From the NCBI GenBank assembly GCA_024638445.1, contig JAHEKH010000008.1, positions 1 through 52,617 of the forward strand: a stretch of 52,617 nucleotides of DNA, in the 5' to 3' direction. The translations under genes and the position numbers were made by a program. The notes below the pieces were generated by a model. That model had not been told where the DNA came from, searched no databases, and saw nothing but the letters and a program-made list of their open reading frames with translations. The DNA comes from Gammaproteobacteria bacterium (GTDB lineage: Bacteria > Pseudomonadota > Gammaproteobacteria > Steroidobacterales > JABDKV01). Positions 25,515-34,646 of the stretch are shown piece after piece; the first letter of the stretch is position 1, and each line of letters opens with the position of its first letter.

Positions 25515-25784
25515 TTATGTCAAGTCAGGATCCCGCAGCTTCCATGCAAACGCGATGACTTCGGCTACAGCGGTATACAGGTCCTGCGGGATTTCATCGC
25601 CCAGGTCGACCTGGGCCAGCACGCCGGCAAGACCCGCGTCCTGCCACAGCGGAATGTCGTGTTCCTGCGCGAGTTCCAGGATGCGGTCGGCAACGGTGCC
25701 GCGGCCCTTGGCGCTGACGGTCGGCGCACCGGATCCGGAATAGCTCAGCGCTACGGCAACTGGTGGCGCATCGTTATTTTTCAA
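25515..25784 (-). CDS. Stand-alone FlhB C-terminal domain protein (FhlB type, EscU/YscU/HrcU family)
   Basis: The 89 residues align with the C-terminal fragment of FlhB just after the NPTH cleavage point: APPVAVALSYSGSGAPTVSAKGRG, ILELAQEHDIPLWQDAGLAG and LGDEIPQDLYTAVAEVIAFAW. There are no membrane helices and no NPT motif, as in FhlB/YlqH proteins, which can partly replace the cleaved FlhB tail. The TTG start overlaps the stop of the FliK-like gene (TTGA), so the two are coupled. The full-length FlhB is encoded at 18011-19129. Confidence 0.85.
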   Translation of the reverse strand: MKNNDAPPVAVALSYSGSGAPTVSAKGRGTVADRILELAQEHDIPLWQDAGLAGVLAQVDLGDEIPQDLYTAVAEVIAFAWKLRDPDLT

Positions 25785-27145
25785 GCCGTGGTCTCCAGCA
25801 GGCTGCTCGGTGCAGCCGGTTCGTTCGCCGGCTTTTCCACGCCACAGCTGAGCAAGCCGATATCGAGGTCCCGTTCTTCGAGATTTTCGCGCAGCGCGGC
25901 CAGGCCTGCCTGCACATCGGCCCGGGTCTTGTCCTGATCGGCCCAGAAAGATGCCGTGACCTTGCCGGCATGGAGAGCAACCCGCGCACGCAGTTCGCCG
26001 CGCGGCCCGAGATCGAAGGCGAGATCGACAGCCCACGACGCGTTGTGTCGTTCACTGTTGCCATTGTCGTCGCGCTCGACGCGCAGCGTGACAATTTCGC
26101 TGCGCCTGTCCGGGTGTTGCACCGGCAGCTCCAGCAGCCAGACCTGGCGGCCACCCTGCTCCGGCGTGATCGACCCCAGCTGGTCGAGACGGATACGTGA
26201 CAATGCGGCTTCCGTGTGCCTGACCAGTTCGCCAACCAGGCTCAGTGGATCGGTCGGCAGCGCTGCAGGCGCCCTCACCGGCTGCGCCGCGGGGCTGGCG
26301 TGTCGCAACGGTGGCGGTACTTCTCCGGTTCGTACCGGAATGTCTGTCCGGCCCTGTTGCGTATTGGCAGCCCCGGTTTGTGCGATCGGCTGACTGCCGG
26401 CAGTCGAAACGGTTACCGCCCGGGCGGATTGCCCCGGCAGGGACGGCTGTTGTGGCTGCACCGATGGCGGCTGCGGCAGTACCGGTGACGGTCCCTGTTG
26501 CGCGGGCGGACCGCCCTGGGTCGCCGCCGACGGGCTCCTGGTAGCCTGCGTTGTGGCGGGCTGTTGCTGCTGGACATTGACCAGCTGCTGACGGAATCGC
26601 AGCAGCGCGGCTTTCCAGTCCGGCTGTACAGCCCGCACGGGTCGGCCTGAAGCCAGCTTGTGCTCGAGAAACAGTCCCGAGTCACGCACCGCGCGACGCA
26701 GGCCTTCTGCGTTGCGTAAATTGTCCGCGGGCTGAACGATTCGCGACAGCTGGCTGACGGCGGCCTGTACCTGCGGAGGCACGCGTTCGCTGCGCGACGC
26801 AGCCGCAAGGTTGGCCAGCAACTGCACCTGTGACCCCTGCTGGGGAATCGCCTGGCGAATGGCGCTTCGCACCGGGTTCGCGCTGCGCGCGTTGTCGACC
26901 GTCTTCAGGACCACCTGCCGCCCGGTTTCCACCACCTGCAGACGCAGGCGATTGCCGGCCCGTAGCGGCAGGCTGGTGCTGGCCTCGACCTGGCGTGCAC
27001 CGACCTGCAGCCGGACCCGGCCATTGGCACTGTCGGCGACCGCCAAAGCATCGAGTATGGTGCCCAGCCGCCACGCGTTGCTGACTGCAGCGGTTGTCAG
27101 TACGCCAGAGGTCGGACGTGCGTTTGCGGCTACGGGCGGCAACAT
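25781..27145 (-). CDS. Second FliK-like hook-length/export-switch protein
   Basis: This 454-residue protein has an N-terminal folded part (about 20-190), a Gln/Pro/Ala-rich linker (about 195-290) and a C-terminal Flg_hook-like domain (about 300-440: GGRQVWLLELPVQHP, NASWAVDLAFDLGPRGELRA, ALHAGKVTASFWADQ). It is distinct from the FliK at 10479-11594, which has a shorter ruler and the classical LNPPELGPLD motif. Coupling to the FhlB gene recalls FliK-like/FhlB gene pairs (ylqG-ylqH in Bacillus). It may adjust export switching; this is inference. Confidence 0.78.
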   Translation of the reverse strand: MLPPVAANARPTSGVLTTAAVSNAWRLGTILDALAVADSANGRVRLQVGARQVEASTSLPLRAGNRLRLQVVETGRQVVLKTVDNARSANPVRSAIRQAIPQQGSQVQLLANLAAASRSERVPPQVQAAVSQLSRIVQPADNLRNAEGLRRAVRDSGLFLEHKLASGRPVRAVQPDWKAALLRFRQQLVNVQQQQPATTQATRSPSAATQGGPPAQQGPSPVLPQPPSVQPQQPSLPGQSARAVTVSTAGSQPIAQTGAANTQQGRTDIPVRTGEVPPPLRHASPAAQPVRAPAALPTDPLSLVGELVRHTEAALSRIRLDQLGSITPEQGGRQVWLLELPVQHPDRRSEIVTLRVERDDNGNSERHNASWAVDLAFDLGPRGELRARVALHAGKVTASFWADQDKTRADVQAGLAALRENLEERDLDIGLLSCGVEKPANEPAAPSSLLETTA

Positions 27146-27158
27146 GGTGCGGCCCGGT

Positions 27159-27518
27159 TCAGCCGGCGTTCTGTGCGTAAACCTGGGTCGCCTCGCGGCC
27201 CAGCCGCAGTTTTTTCAGTTCCTGCAGGGTTTCGCCGCGCATGGCGTCGGCGTGGGGCATCAGGTCGCGGTCGAAGGCCATGACCTGTTCCGCCAGCATT
27301 CGCAGCTGCTCGGCTTCTTCCACGGTCTCCGGCTGTTGCGCGAATTCCTTTTCGAGCATCTGGTGACGACGCGACAGCATCTGCATGGCGTCATCCCAGT
27401 CCGACCGCTCGACGGCATGCCCGATCTTCGCGCAAAGGCGGGAGATCTCGGCGAGACGTTCGCTGCGATCCAGAAGCTCTGCCGCCTGGCTCACCGGCTG
27501 CCGGGAGTCAAACTGCAA
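27159..27518 (-). CDS. fliT: Probable FliT-like flagellar chaperone
   Basis: This 119-residue, all-helical, acidic protein is encoded directly after fliS and overlaps it by 11 bases. Position and size match FliT, the chaperone of the filament cap FliD. Sequence identity is weak; the visible pattern is helices with Gln/Glu/Arg (QMLSRRHQMLEKEFAQQ; LRMLAEQVMAFDRDL). The start is uncertain: TTG at 27518 is the first possible, and a GTG about eight codons later is an alternative; neither has a strong ribosome site. Confidence 0.6.
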   Translation of the reverse strand: MQFDSRQPVSQAAELLDRSERLAEISRLCAKIGHAVERSDWDDAMQMLSRRHQMLEKEFAQQPETVEEAEQLRMLAEQVMAFDRDLMPHADAMRGETLQELKKLRLGREATQVYAQNAG

Positions 27519-27966
27519 CTTTCTTACCCGTGGCCGCGTCGAAGACCTCGGCCTTTGCCGGCTCCTCTTCGCGTGACACCTGGCGGTATTCGGGCGGGAT
27601 CTGCTCCCAGGCTTCCTTGATTTCCCGCAACAGCGACGAAACCTCGTCCAGCCACTCCGGGTTTTCCTTGATGTTCGCCTGCAGCAGCCGCTGCCCCATG
27701 TAGCGGTACAGCTCGTCAAGCTGCACGACCAGGGTGCCGCCAACCTCGTGGTCGAGGGAACCGCGCAGGCCATCAATAATGGAAATCGCCCGGCTGATGT
27801 TCATGCCTTTTTCGGCAATCTCGCCGCGGCGCATGTGCCCCTTGGCGACCGCGATAGCGTCCAGCGCGCCATTCATCAGCAGGAGAATCAGCTGGTGCGG
27901 GTCCGATGCGGCCACGCCGCCGTGGGCGCACACCTGCTGGTACTGGCTGAGATCCTCTCTCGTCAT
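27508..27966 (-). CDS. fliS: Flagellin export chaperone FliS
   Basis: FliS keeps flagellin unfolded for export. The 152 residues show the family helices YQQVCAHGGVAASDPHQLIL, LMNGALDAIAVAKGHMRRGE and KGMNISRAISIIDGLRGSLD, then YRYMGQRLLQANIKEN. GAGGGAGAG precedes the ATG. The C-terminal tail (about 125-152) is charged and longer than usual. It lies 26 bases after fliD. Confidence 0.94.
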   Translation of the reverse strand: MTREDLSQYQQVCAHGGVAASDPHQLILLLMNGALDAIAVAKGHMRRGEIAEKGMNISRAISIIDGLRGSLDHEVGGTLVVQLDELYRYMGQRLLQANIKENPEWLDEVSSLLREIKEAWEQIPPEYRQVSREEEPAKAEVFDAATGKKVAV

Positions 27967-27992
27967 AACTCTCCCTCGTGTTAGTTATTCGC

Positions 27993-29402
27993 TCAGCTTC
28001 CGCCAACCAGGGCGCCCGGACTCGGCAGAGCCGCAAGCTGGGTGGTCAGGAAATTGCTGGTACTGTTCAGTTCGGCAATCAGCTGATCCAGGGCGAGAAA
28101 CTGCGAACGGTAACGTTCCTCGACCGCGATAAGGTGGGTGTCCAGCTGCTCACGCTCATCGTCGATGTCCTCGATGCTTGCTTCCAGGCCTTCCTCGCGC
28201 ACATCGAGGAGGCCGTCGGCCTTCAGGTAGGTGTCGAGCAGCGCGTCCATGCGTACAGCCACGCCGTCTATCTCATCGGCAAAAAGCTTGCCGACTTCGT
28301 TGAAATTGTTGCTGAGCGCTTCCGTCAGCACGTCGTCGTCGAGCTCTATTTCTCCGTCGACGTTGATACTCATGCCGAGATCGCGTAACGAGCTGAAGGT
28401 GCCGCCCGAGATGGTCTCGTTGAACTCCGAATACAGCCGGTCGGTCAGCGACGGCACGATGGAATCGCCCTGCAGCAACCCGGTCACCAGGGTTTCCGGG
28501 TCGTAGCTTGTCAGTTCACCGGCGGTCTTGATCAGCGAGTTGTAGCCATCGACGAAATCGTCGACCAGCCCGCGTGCCTGGTCGAGGTCCAGACCCACCG
28601 ACAACGTTGCCGTTGTTCCGGGATCGGCACCCTCGAGGGTAATGGTGAGTCCATCTATCAGCGTCGTAACGGAATTGGTGGAGCTGAAATGGGTAAAAGA
28701 ATCAATCCGAATCTCGGCGTCGGTCGCGGCCTGGGTCTCGGTGAGGTTGGTGGTCCCGCCGGCCGGATCGTAAACCAGCGCCTCGAGGCCACCGTCTCCG
28801 CCACTGGCCTTGACGATGATGTCCTTGTCCTTACCTGTCTTGGTGCTCGTGAGCACAAGGTGCGCGCCGTCTTCGGCGTTAATGATGCTGGCGACGACGC
28901 CAGGGTTGTCGTCGGCCTCATTGATGGCATCGCGGATATTCGCGAGTGAGGCGTCGGCGAGGACATCGAAATCAAGGGTCATGAGTCCGCCGTCTTCGGC
29001 GGTCGGATCGAGTTCTATCGTGAGCGTTCCGGTACCCAGCAGTGATTCGGGCGAGACAAAGGCACCCGAACTCAGCTTGTTGGACTGGGCGAGACTGACG
29101 ACTTCGATGTCGTAGTCGCCAGGCGCGACGGTGCTGTCGGCCGAAACCGTGAACAGCTCCTCGTCGCTGCTGCTGGCCGTCCTCGTGCCAAAACCGCTCA
29201 GGTCCATCAGCGGTTCCAGCGTGGACCGGAAAGAGTCCAGGGTGGCCCGGAAGGTCCCGAGACCAGACAGTTCCGCCTGGAACTCCGCCTCGCGCAGGTT
29301 GAGACGGTCAATCGTGGGCTGGCCTTCGAAAGCCACCAGCTCGGTAACCAGCGATTCGATATCCAGCCCGGAGCCGATTCCCGGTGAAGTAATAGACGGC
29401 AT
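27993..29402 (-). CDS. fliD: Flagellar filament cap protein FliD
   Basis: FliD forms the cap that folds flagellin at the growing tip. The 469 residues have the conserved N-terminus (MPSITSPGIGSGLDIESLVT), a variable central domain and the C-terminal coiled coil (EASIEDIDDEREQLDTHLIA; QFLALDQLIAELNSTSNFL). No Cys is present, as expected for an exported axial protein. It follows flaG and precedes fliS. Confidence 0.96.
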   Translation of the reverse strand: MPSITSPGIGSGLDIESLVTELVAFEGQPTIDRLNLREAEFQAELSGLGTFRATLDSFRSTLEPLMDLSGFGTRTASSSDEELFTVSADSTVAPGDYDIEVVSLAQSNKLSSGAFVSPESLLGTGTLTIELDPTAEDGGLMTLDFDVLADASLANIRDAINEADDNPGVVASIINAEDGAHLVLTSTKTGKDKDIIVKASGGDGGLEALVYDPAGGTTNLTETQAATDAEIRIDSFTHFSSTNSVTTLIDGLTITLEGADPGTTATLSVGLDLDQARGLVDDFVDGYNSLIKTAGELTSYDPETLVTGLLQGDSIVPSLTDRLYSEFNETISGGTFSSLRDLGMSINVDGEIELDDDVLTEALSNNFNEVGKLFADEIDGVAVRMDALLDTYLKADGLLDVREEGLEASIEDIDDEREQLDTHLIAVEERYRSQFLALDQLIAELNSTSNFLTTQLAALPSPGALVGGS

Positions 29403-29426
29403 TAAGACTTACTCTCGAACGAAGAA

Positions 29427-29448
29427 AGCCGGGCCGTCAGGCCCGGCT
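29427..29448 (-). terminator. Hairpin at the end of flaG
   Basis: AGCCGGGCC (29427-29435) pairs with GGCCCGGCT (29440-29448) over nine bases with a 4-base loop that contains part of the flaG stop. On the minus strand it is followed by TTCTTCGTT, a weak T-rich stretch, so it may be a partial terminator that lowers fliD expression relative to flaG. Confidence 0.5.
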
Positions 29449-29826
29449 ATCAATAAGGTTCAGGTTGCCGCCACCGGCGACCGACTTGGCAATCTGCAGT
29501 ATCTCCTCCGGCGGAATCTGGCGAATGATCTTGCCGCTATCGCTGTCGATAACCGTTATGATCGTCCTGCCGCTGTCCTCGTCGACACTGAACTGCAGCT
29601 CACGCTGCATGTCGGTGACGAAATTCCGGATGGTTTCCACTGCTTCTTTGATTTCGGGCGCCTCGGCATCGACCGGCTCGGGTGTTTCGCTGATGGTTGG
29701 GGTCGGTTTCTCCGCACCTTTGACTTTTTGCCCACCAACAAGCTCCGTCGCTCCAGCGGTTCCACGCGGACGCTCCGGGAGCGATCGCACCGGTTCGGTG
29801 GCGAGAAGTGTTATCGGATTGGACAT
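29437..29826 (-). CDS. flaG: Flagellar protein FlaG
   Basis: FlaG influences filament length. The 129-residue protein has a disordered Pro/Glu-rich N-terminal half and the conserved FlaG domain (about 60-125): VETIRNFVTDMQRELQFSVD, TIITVIDSDSGKIIRQIPP and EEILQIAKSV. It lies between fliC and fliD as in Pseudomonas and Vibrio. The gene is flanked by a hairpin on each side. Confidence 0.93.
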   Translation of the reverse strand: MSNPITLLATEPVRSLPERPRGTAGATELVGGQKVKGAEKPTPTISETPEPVDAEAPEIKEAVETIRNFVTDMQRELQFSVDEDSGRTIITVIDSDSGKIIRQIPPEEILQIAKSVAGGGNLNLIDSRA

Positions 29827-29849
29827 CTTCGTCCTCCTGCTCTACACCC

Positions 29850-29882
29850 GGGGTAGCCCGGGGACTGGCCCCGGGCTACCCC
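29850..29882. terminator. Perfect 14-bp hairpin between fliC and flaG
   Basis: GGGGTAGCCCGGGG (29850-29863) pairs exactly with CCCCGGGCTACCCC (29869-29882) across a 5-base loop, 14 bases downstream of the fliC stop. It has no T run on either strand. It is probably a transcript-end or RNA-stabilising structure that lets fliC mRNA accumulate above flaG-fliD mRNA. Confidence 0.75.
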
Positions 29883-29896
29883 GATTAACTAACCGC

Positions 29897-31375
29897 TTAC
29901 TGCAGCAATCCCAGTACCGCCTGCGGTACTGCGTTTGCCTGCGAGAGAACGGCCACGCCGGCCTGCTGCAGAATCTGTGCCTTTGTCAGGGCGGCAGTTT
30001 CGGCAGCGAAATCGGCATCGAGGATACGGCTACGCGAGGCAGACAGGTTTTCCGAAACCGTCTGGAGGTTCACGATCGTGGACTCGAAACGGTTCTGGAT
30101 GGCACCGAGCGTGCTGCGGAAGTTGCTGACCGAGGTCAGCGCCGCGTCGACACGCTGGATCACGTCGTTGGAGTTGGCAACGGTGTTGATGTTGACCGTA
30201 GCCAGGGTCGTCGAATCGACGGTGATGGTCTGACCGTTGGTGTAACCGATCTTGGCCACGTCGGCGCCCGCCAGCGTGATTGCCTCGGAGGCGCTCATCG
30301 TCAGGGTACCGCGAGTCGTGGTGTCGGCTGCCGTGGTCCGGGTATCCAACGCATAGTTGGTTCCGTCGATCGTCCCGGTGATGCCGTCACCGACATCGGC
30401 GGATTCGACCACCTTGATGTTGCGGCCCTCGGCCGAATCCAGCACCAGGTTTCCGCTGCCGTCAACCGACGCACGAACGCCGGTGTTGGCGGCCTGCACG
30501 TTGATCGCGTCAACGACGGTGGCCAAAGTCAGCGGCGAGGCGCCTGGCTGATCGAGATCGAAATCCGCGTAGATCGCGACATCGTTGATCGACAGCGAGT
30601 ACAGGTCCGTGGCGCCGCCGTTCGTCACCGATGAAAACGACGTCGACAGAGTCGAGCTGGCCTGCACGGTGAGACCAGTCACGCCGGCCGCGTCGATAGC
30701 GAATTTCTTCGCGTACGCACTGTCGGCGGCCTGGCCGGTGGCCTCGGCGCCGGCGACACTCTGGCCGACCACAACCGCCTCGTTATCGCCAACCTTGATG
30801 GTGAAGCCACCCTCGGTCAGCGCGGCGCTGGTGACGGCATTACCTTCCAGCGTGGCGATCTGGCCCATCTGGTTGATACGCACGCCGGCGTTCAGGTTGA
30901 CCTGGATAGTCTCGGCAACGTTCGCCCCGACCTGGAACACGGCGTCGCCGAAGCTGCCGTCGAGTACCTTGCGGTTGTTGAACGTAGTCTGCGAAGCGAT
31001 CCGGTCGATTTCCGCAAGACGCTGCTGGACTTCTGCGTCCAGCGCCTGGCGGTCCGAAGCCGAGTTCGTGGCGTTAGCCGACTGCACGGCCAGTTCACGA
31101 ATACGCTGCAGGTTGTTCGATACCTCGCTGAGCGCGCTCTCTGCCGTTTGCGCCAGTGAAATACCGTCGTTGGCATTACGAACCGCCTGGTTCAGACCAC
31201 GAATCTGCGTGGTGAAACGGTCGGTAATCGCGAGTCCAGCGGCGTCGTCCTTGGCGCTGTTGATACGCAGGCCGGTCGAAAGCCGCTGCAAAGCCTGAGC
31301 GAGTTGATTGTCCGAAGTGGACAAATTTCGCTGGGCGTTCAGTGACATGACGTTGGTGTTGATGGTCAGAGCCAT
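29897..31375 (-). CDS. fliC: Flagellin FliC
   Basis: Flagellin is the filament subunit. Starting at the ATG at 31375 gives 492 residues with the classical ends: ALTINTNVMSLNAQRNLSTS at the start with LSTGLRINSAKDDAAGLAI, and NRFESTIVNLQTVSENLSAS plus QILQQAGVAVLSQANAVPQ at the end. The central region (about 180-390) is variable and Ala/Thr/Asp-rich. An ATG 12 codons upstream is rejected because AGGAGGGGAGC directly precedes the chosen one. Only one flagellin gene is present in the window. Confidence 0.97.
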   Translation of the reverse strand: MALTINTNVMSLNAQRNLSTSDNQLAQALQRLSTGLRINSAKDDAAGLAITDRFTTQIRGLNQAVRNANDGISLAQTAESALSEVSNNLQRIRELAVQSANATNSASDRQALDAEVQQRLAEIDRIASQTTFNNRKVLDGSFGDAVFQVGANVAETIQVNLNAGVRINQMGQIATLEGNAVTSAALTEGGFTIKVGDNEAVVVGQSVAGAEATGQAADSAYAKKFAIDAAGVTGLTVQASSTLSTSFSSVTNGGATDLYSLSINDVAIYADFDLDQPGASPLTLATVVDAINVQAANTGVRASVDGSGNLVLDSAEGRNIKVVESADVGDGITGTIDGTNYALDTRTTAADTTTRGTLTMSASEAITLAGADVAKIGYTNGQTITVDSTTLATVNINTVANSNDVIQRVDAALTSVSNFRSTLGAIQNRFESTIVNLQTVSENLSASRSRILDADFAAETAALTKAQILQQAGVAVLSQANAVPQAVLGLLQ

Positions 31376-31470
31376 TGCTCCCCTCCTGGTTAAAAATCCC
31401 AAGCCGGCCAATGGCCTGCTGTTCGGAACTGGCGTCCCCGCCTCGCGGCGTCGACCCCCTCAGGCACCTG

Positions 31471-31496
31471 TATCGTCAATAGTCTGTGTTTCTTGA
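31471..31496 (-). promoter_or_regulatory. Sigma-28 (FliA) promoter of fliC
   Basis: On the minus strand TCAAG-N14-GACGATA matches the flagellar sigma-28 consensus (TCAAG/TAAAG-N14-GCCGATA) with one mismatch. The predicted start near 31464 gives a leader of about 90 bases before fliC. Confidence 0.87.
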
Positions 31497-31546
31497 GAAG
31501 AGCCCGGATTCTGTAAAGCCGGGTCCTGCAGTTTCAGGCCTTCAGG

Positions 31547-32746
31547 TCAGCCCAGCAGACGGAACAACGACAGGTTCTGCACCCGCAGGAAGGACTGCTG
31601 TGCTGCCTGCAGGCTCACCCGCTCCAGGTCCAGCCGGCTGGCGGCCGCGATCAAGTCGACATCGCGAACGTCCGACAGCGTGGCCTCGACCGAAATTCTC
31701 GCGTCCGCGTTTATCCGCTCCTGGTCGTCGATGGCCGCCAGGCGGGTACCGACCCGTGTCCGGGTTGTCGAGATATGCTCCAACGCCCGGTCGAGATCTG
31801 CGAGGACGCTGTTCATGTCCGAATGAAAGACCGCGCGCGAGGCATTGTCGCCCGGGCTGCCCTCGGCCGCCTCGAGAAAATTCTGGAGCGTGGCAAAGAT
31901 GTCCTGGTTGCGGCTGGCTGAAATATCGAAGCGATCGCCGGCAGCGGCCTCGCCCTCCAGCCCGACCTCGATACCCAGGAAACCGATCACGCCACCGTCA
32001 TCGTAAGTCCCTGCCTGGACCAGCGCGCCACCACTGTCACGTACCTCGTAGTCGTTGGCGGTGATGAACTCGATCGAGTAGTCATCCGGTATCCACGCCG
32101 AAGAATCGCTGAGCACGCCATTGTCGATTATGACGTTACCGGTGTTGGCGGCTGCGGCTGAAGTTGAAAAAGTGCCGTTACCATTACGAATAAAACGAAA
32201 GACCTCGGCCCCCGAGTCACCGTCGGCAACGCGCCGTTCCGGCCCGATCTGCAGGAAGCGCTGGCCCTGGTCTCCGCGGTAGTTGACTTCCGTGTTGTCG
32301 CGCAGGAAGGGCTGCCCGTTCGAAGCAAAGCCCGAAAACAGGTATCCACCTTCGCCGTCGCTGGCGTTGGCCGTCTGCACCAGGTGATTGAGGAGCTCGT
32401 CCAGCTCCTGGACCACGATATCCCGCGAGCCGTCGTTCGAATCGCTGTTGGCCATAATCGCCAGCTCGCGAACCCGCTGCAGCGTGTCGGTGACCTCGGC
32501 CAGGGCATTGTCTTCCAGCCCGAGACGGTGACTGGCGACACTGATGTTGCGCTGCAGCTGGTCAATCCGGTCCATCGACCGGGTGAGGTCGAGTTCGCGC
32601 GAGGCCGCCACCGGATCGTCCGCAGCGGTGGCAAAGCGACGGCCGGTGGAGACCTGCTGCTGGGTGTCCGCCAGCCGTGCCTGCTGGGCGAGCATCGCCG
32701 CCAGCGCCTGCTGGTAAATGCCCTGGGTCGAAATTCTGCCGCTCAT
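31547..32746 (-). CDS. flgL: Flagellar hook-filament junction protein FlgL
   Basis: FlgL (HAP3) joins hook to filament. The 399 residues begin with the typical RISTQGIYQQALAAMLAQQA and TGRRFATAADDPVAASRELD, and end with a flagellin-like helix (AASRLDLERVSLQAAQQSFL). It is the last gene of the long flgB operon and overlaps flgK by four bases. Confidence 0.95.
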   Translation of the reverse strand: MSGRISTQGIYQQALAAMLAQQARLADTQQQVSTGRRFATAADDPVAASRELDLTRSMDRIDQLQRNISVASHRLGLEDNALAEVTDTLQRVRELAIMANSDSNDGSRDIVVQELDELLNHLVQTANASDGEGGYLFSGFASNGQPFLRDNTEVNYRGDQGQRFLQIGPERRVADGDSGAEVFRFIRNGNGTFSTSAAAANTGNVIIDNGVLSDSSAWIPDDYSIEFITANDYEVRDSGGALVQAGTYDDGGVIGFLGIEVGLEGEAAAGDRFDISASRNQDIFATLQNFLEAAEGSPGDNASRAVFHSDMNSVLADLDRALEHISTTRTRVGTRLAAIDDQERINADARISVEATLSDVRDVDLIAAASRLDLERVSLQAAQQSFLRVQNLSLFRLLG

Positions 32747-34617
32747 CGTGCCACCGCCCCTATCAGGGTCTGAAACAGCTGGTCGGCCACGCTGACCACC
32801 TGCGCCGCTGCCTGGTAAGCCTGTTCGAAGCGCAGCAGGTTGGCCGCCTCCTCATCCAGGTTGACGCCGGACACCGCCAGCCGCGCCTGCTCGGCGTTCT
32901 GCAGCAGGATCTCCTCGGCGTCGCGGTTGATCCCCGCGTGCTGAGTGACGGTGCCAACGCTGGCCACCAGCGTTCCAAAGCTGTCGTTGAGGCTGGAGGT
33001 GCCGTTGTCGAGCACCGCCAGCGACTGCAGCTCGCTGAGCAGCAGCGCATTACGGTTATCGGCACTTCCCGCGGTATTTGCACTCACGGTGAACGTATCG
33101 CCGGCCTGGGGACTGCCGCTGATCTCCACGGCCCAGCCGTTGAAGTTGATTGGATCGCCGCTGGTATAGGGAAGCGGGCCGGTGGCTCCGACCATGTAGG
33201 TGTTCGCGTCGATGAACGATATCGTGACGGTGTTGAGCAGGTTGGGATGACTGCTGTCCTCGACGGTACCCGGTGAAATCGATGCGTCGCCGAGGTTGTC
33301 GATCGATGTCGAACCAATAACGGCGGCAGCAGCCGCCACCCGGGCCGGGTCGTCGATCCGCAGCTCCATGCCTGCGGCGGCTCCGGCGTTCGGACGCAGC
33401 AGGTACTTGTCGCCCGCCGCCGGCGTGCCACCCACTTCGATCGCAATACCGTTAACCAGGAAAGGATCGGCTGCCGTGCCGGACCCGCTCATCGGTACAG
33501 CGGCCCTGGTCTCGGAATTCTCCAGCGACCAGGCAGCTCCGTCATAGCGCAGCACGTAGTCATCGGTGGTCAGCGTTGCAATGTCATCGATGCTGACGTT
33601 AACCGTTCCGGTGCCGGTATTCGAAGCGGCAGCCTGCATTACCGGCGACCCGGCTGCGAACAGATCGCCTCCCAGGTTGCCGAGCAGGTCGATGCCTGCG
33701 CGATGCTGGGCGTTGAGCGTTTCGGCAATCCCGTTAGCCAGTCGTCCCAGCGCATTGCGGGTCGGGTCCAGCACCTCGCGGCGAAAATCGAGCGCGCCGC
33801 CGATATTGCCACCAGACAGGCGTGAGGAAATATCCACGTTATTGTCGGTGAAGCGTACGCCCAGACGGGTCGGTTCGAATTCATTGGGCACCGTGGACAG
33901 AGACTCCGACGTTGCACCCCGTACGAGAACAAGGCCGTTGCCGATAAACACGTTCAATGCACCGTCGTCCTGGGGCACAGAAGTCACCGAAACATGTTCG
34001 TTCAGCTGGGTGAGCAGCAGGTCGCGCTGGTCCAGCAGGTCGGTTGCGCCCTGGGCGTTACTGCCTGCAGCGACTATCTGGCGATTGACCTGTGCGAGGG
34101 ACTCGGCCAACGCATTGATTTCGGAAACTGATTCGCTTAGGCGGCTGTTAACGTCGCGGTCCAGGGCATTCAGCCGCCCGTCCGCCTGCCCGAATCGCTG
34201 CGCCAGGGCCTCCGCCTGGCCGAGAAAGGCCTCCCGGGTTATCAACGCGGAGGGATCGTCAGCAACGGTATCCAGTGCATTGAAGAAATCCTGCAGCATC
34301 ACCCCCACACTGGTGCCGCCACTGGCGAGCAGGTCATCGACCTGGCCCGACAGCCGGTGAAATGTATCCAGTCGATTGAACGACGACGTCTGCGACTGCA
34401 CCTGGCCAACCAGGTGCTGGTCGTACACCCGGCGCACGCTGGTAACTTCCGTGCCCTGGCCGCTGAAACCGACGCCCAGCCCAACTCGCGCCGTCAACAG
34501 GGCCTGCTGCCGGCTGAAGCCGACCGTATTCGAGTTGGTGATGTTGTGGCTGGTCGTTGCCAGCGCGCGCTGGAACGCGATCAGTCCGGAAACGCCGGTG
34601 TTGAGAAAATCGGTCAT
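32743..34617 (-). CDS. flgK: Flagellar hook-filament junction protein FlgK
   Basis: FlgK (HAP1) is the first junction protein at the hook end. The 624 residues have the N-terminal rod-type helix (LNTGVSGLIAFQRALATTSH, then NITNSNTVGFSRQ) and the C-terminal helix VSGVNLDEEAANLLRFEQAY. A large, variable central part explains the length. It lies between flgJ and flgL as in most gammaproteobacteria. Confidence 0.96.
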   Translation of the reverse strand: MTDFLNTGVSGLIAFQRALATTSHNITNSNTVGFSRQQALLTARVGLGVGFSGQGTEVTSVRRVYDQHLVGQVQSQTSSFNRLDTFHRLSGQVDDLLASGGTSVGVMLQDFFNALDTVADDPSALITREAFLGQAEALAQRFGQADGRLNALDRDVNSRLSESVSEINALAESLAQVNRQIVAAGSNAQGATDLLDQRDLLLTQLNEHVSVTSVPQDDGALNVFIGNGLVLVRGATSESLSTVPNEFEPTRLGVRFTDNNVDISSRLSGGNIGGALDFRREVLDPTRNALGRLANGIAETLNAQHRAGIDLLGNLGGDLFAAGSPVMQAAASNTGTGTVNVSIDDIATLTTDDYVLRYDGAAWSLENSETRAAVPMSGSGTAADPFLVNGIAIEVGGTPAAGDKYLLRPNAGAAAGMELRIDDPARVAAAAAVIGSTSIDNLGDASISPGTVEDSSHPNLLNTVTISFIDANTYMVGATGPLPYTSGDPINFNGWAVEISGSPQAGDTFTVSANTAGSADNRNALLLSELQSLAVLDNGTSSLNDSFGTLVASVGTVTQHAGINRDAEEILLQNAEQARLAVSGVNLDEEAANLLRFEQAYQAAAQVVSVADQLFQTLIGAVAR

Positions 34618-34646
34618 TGCGTTACTCCCTCGCTATTCCCCGACAG

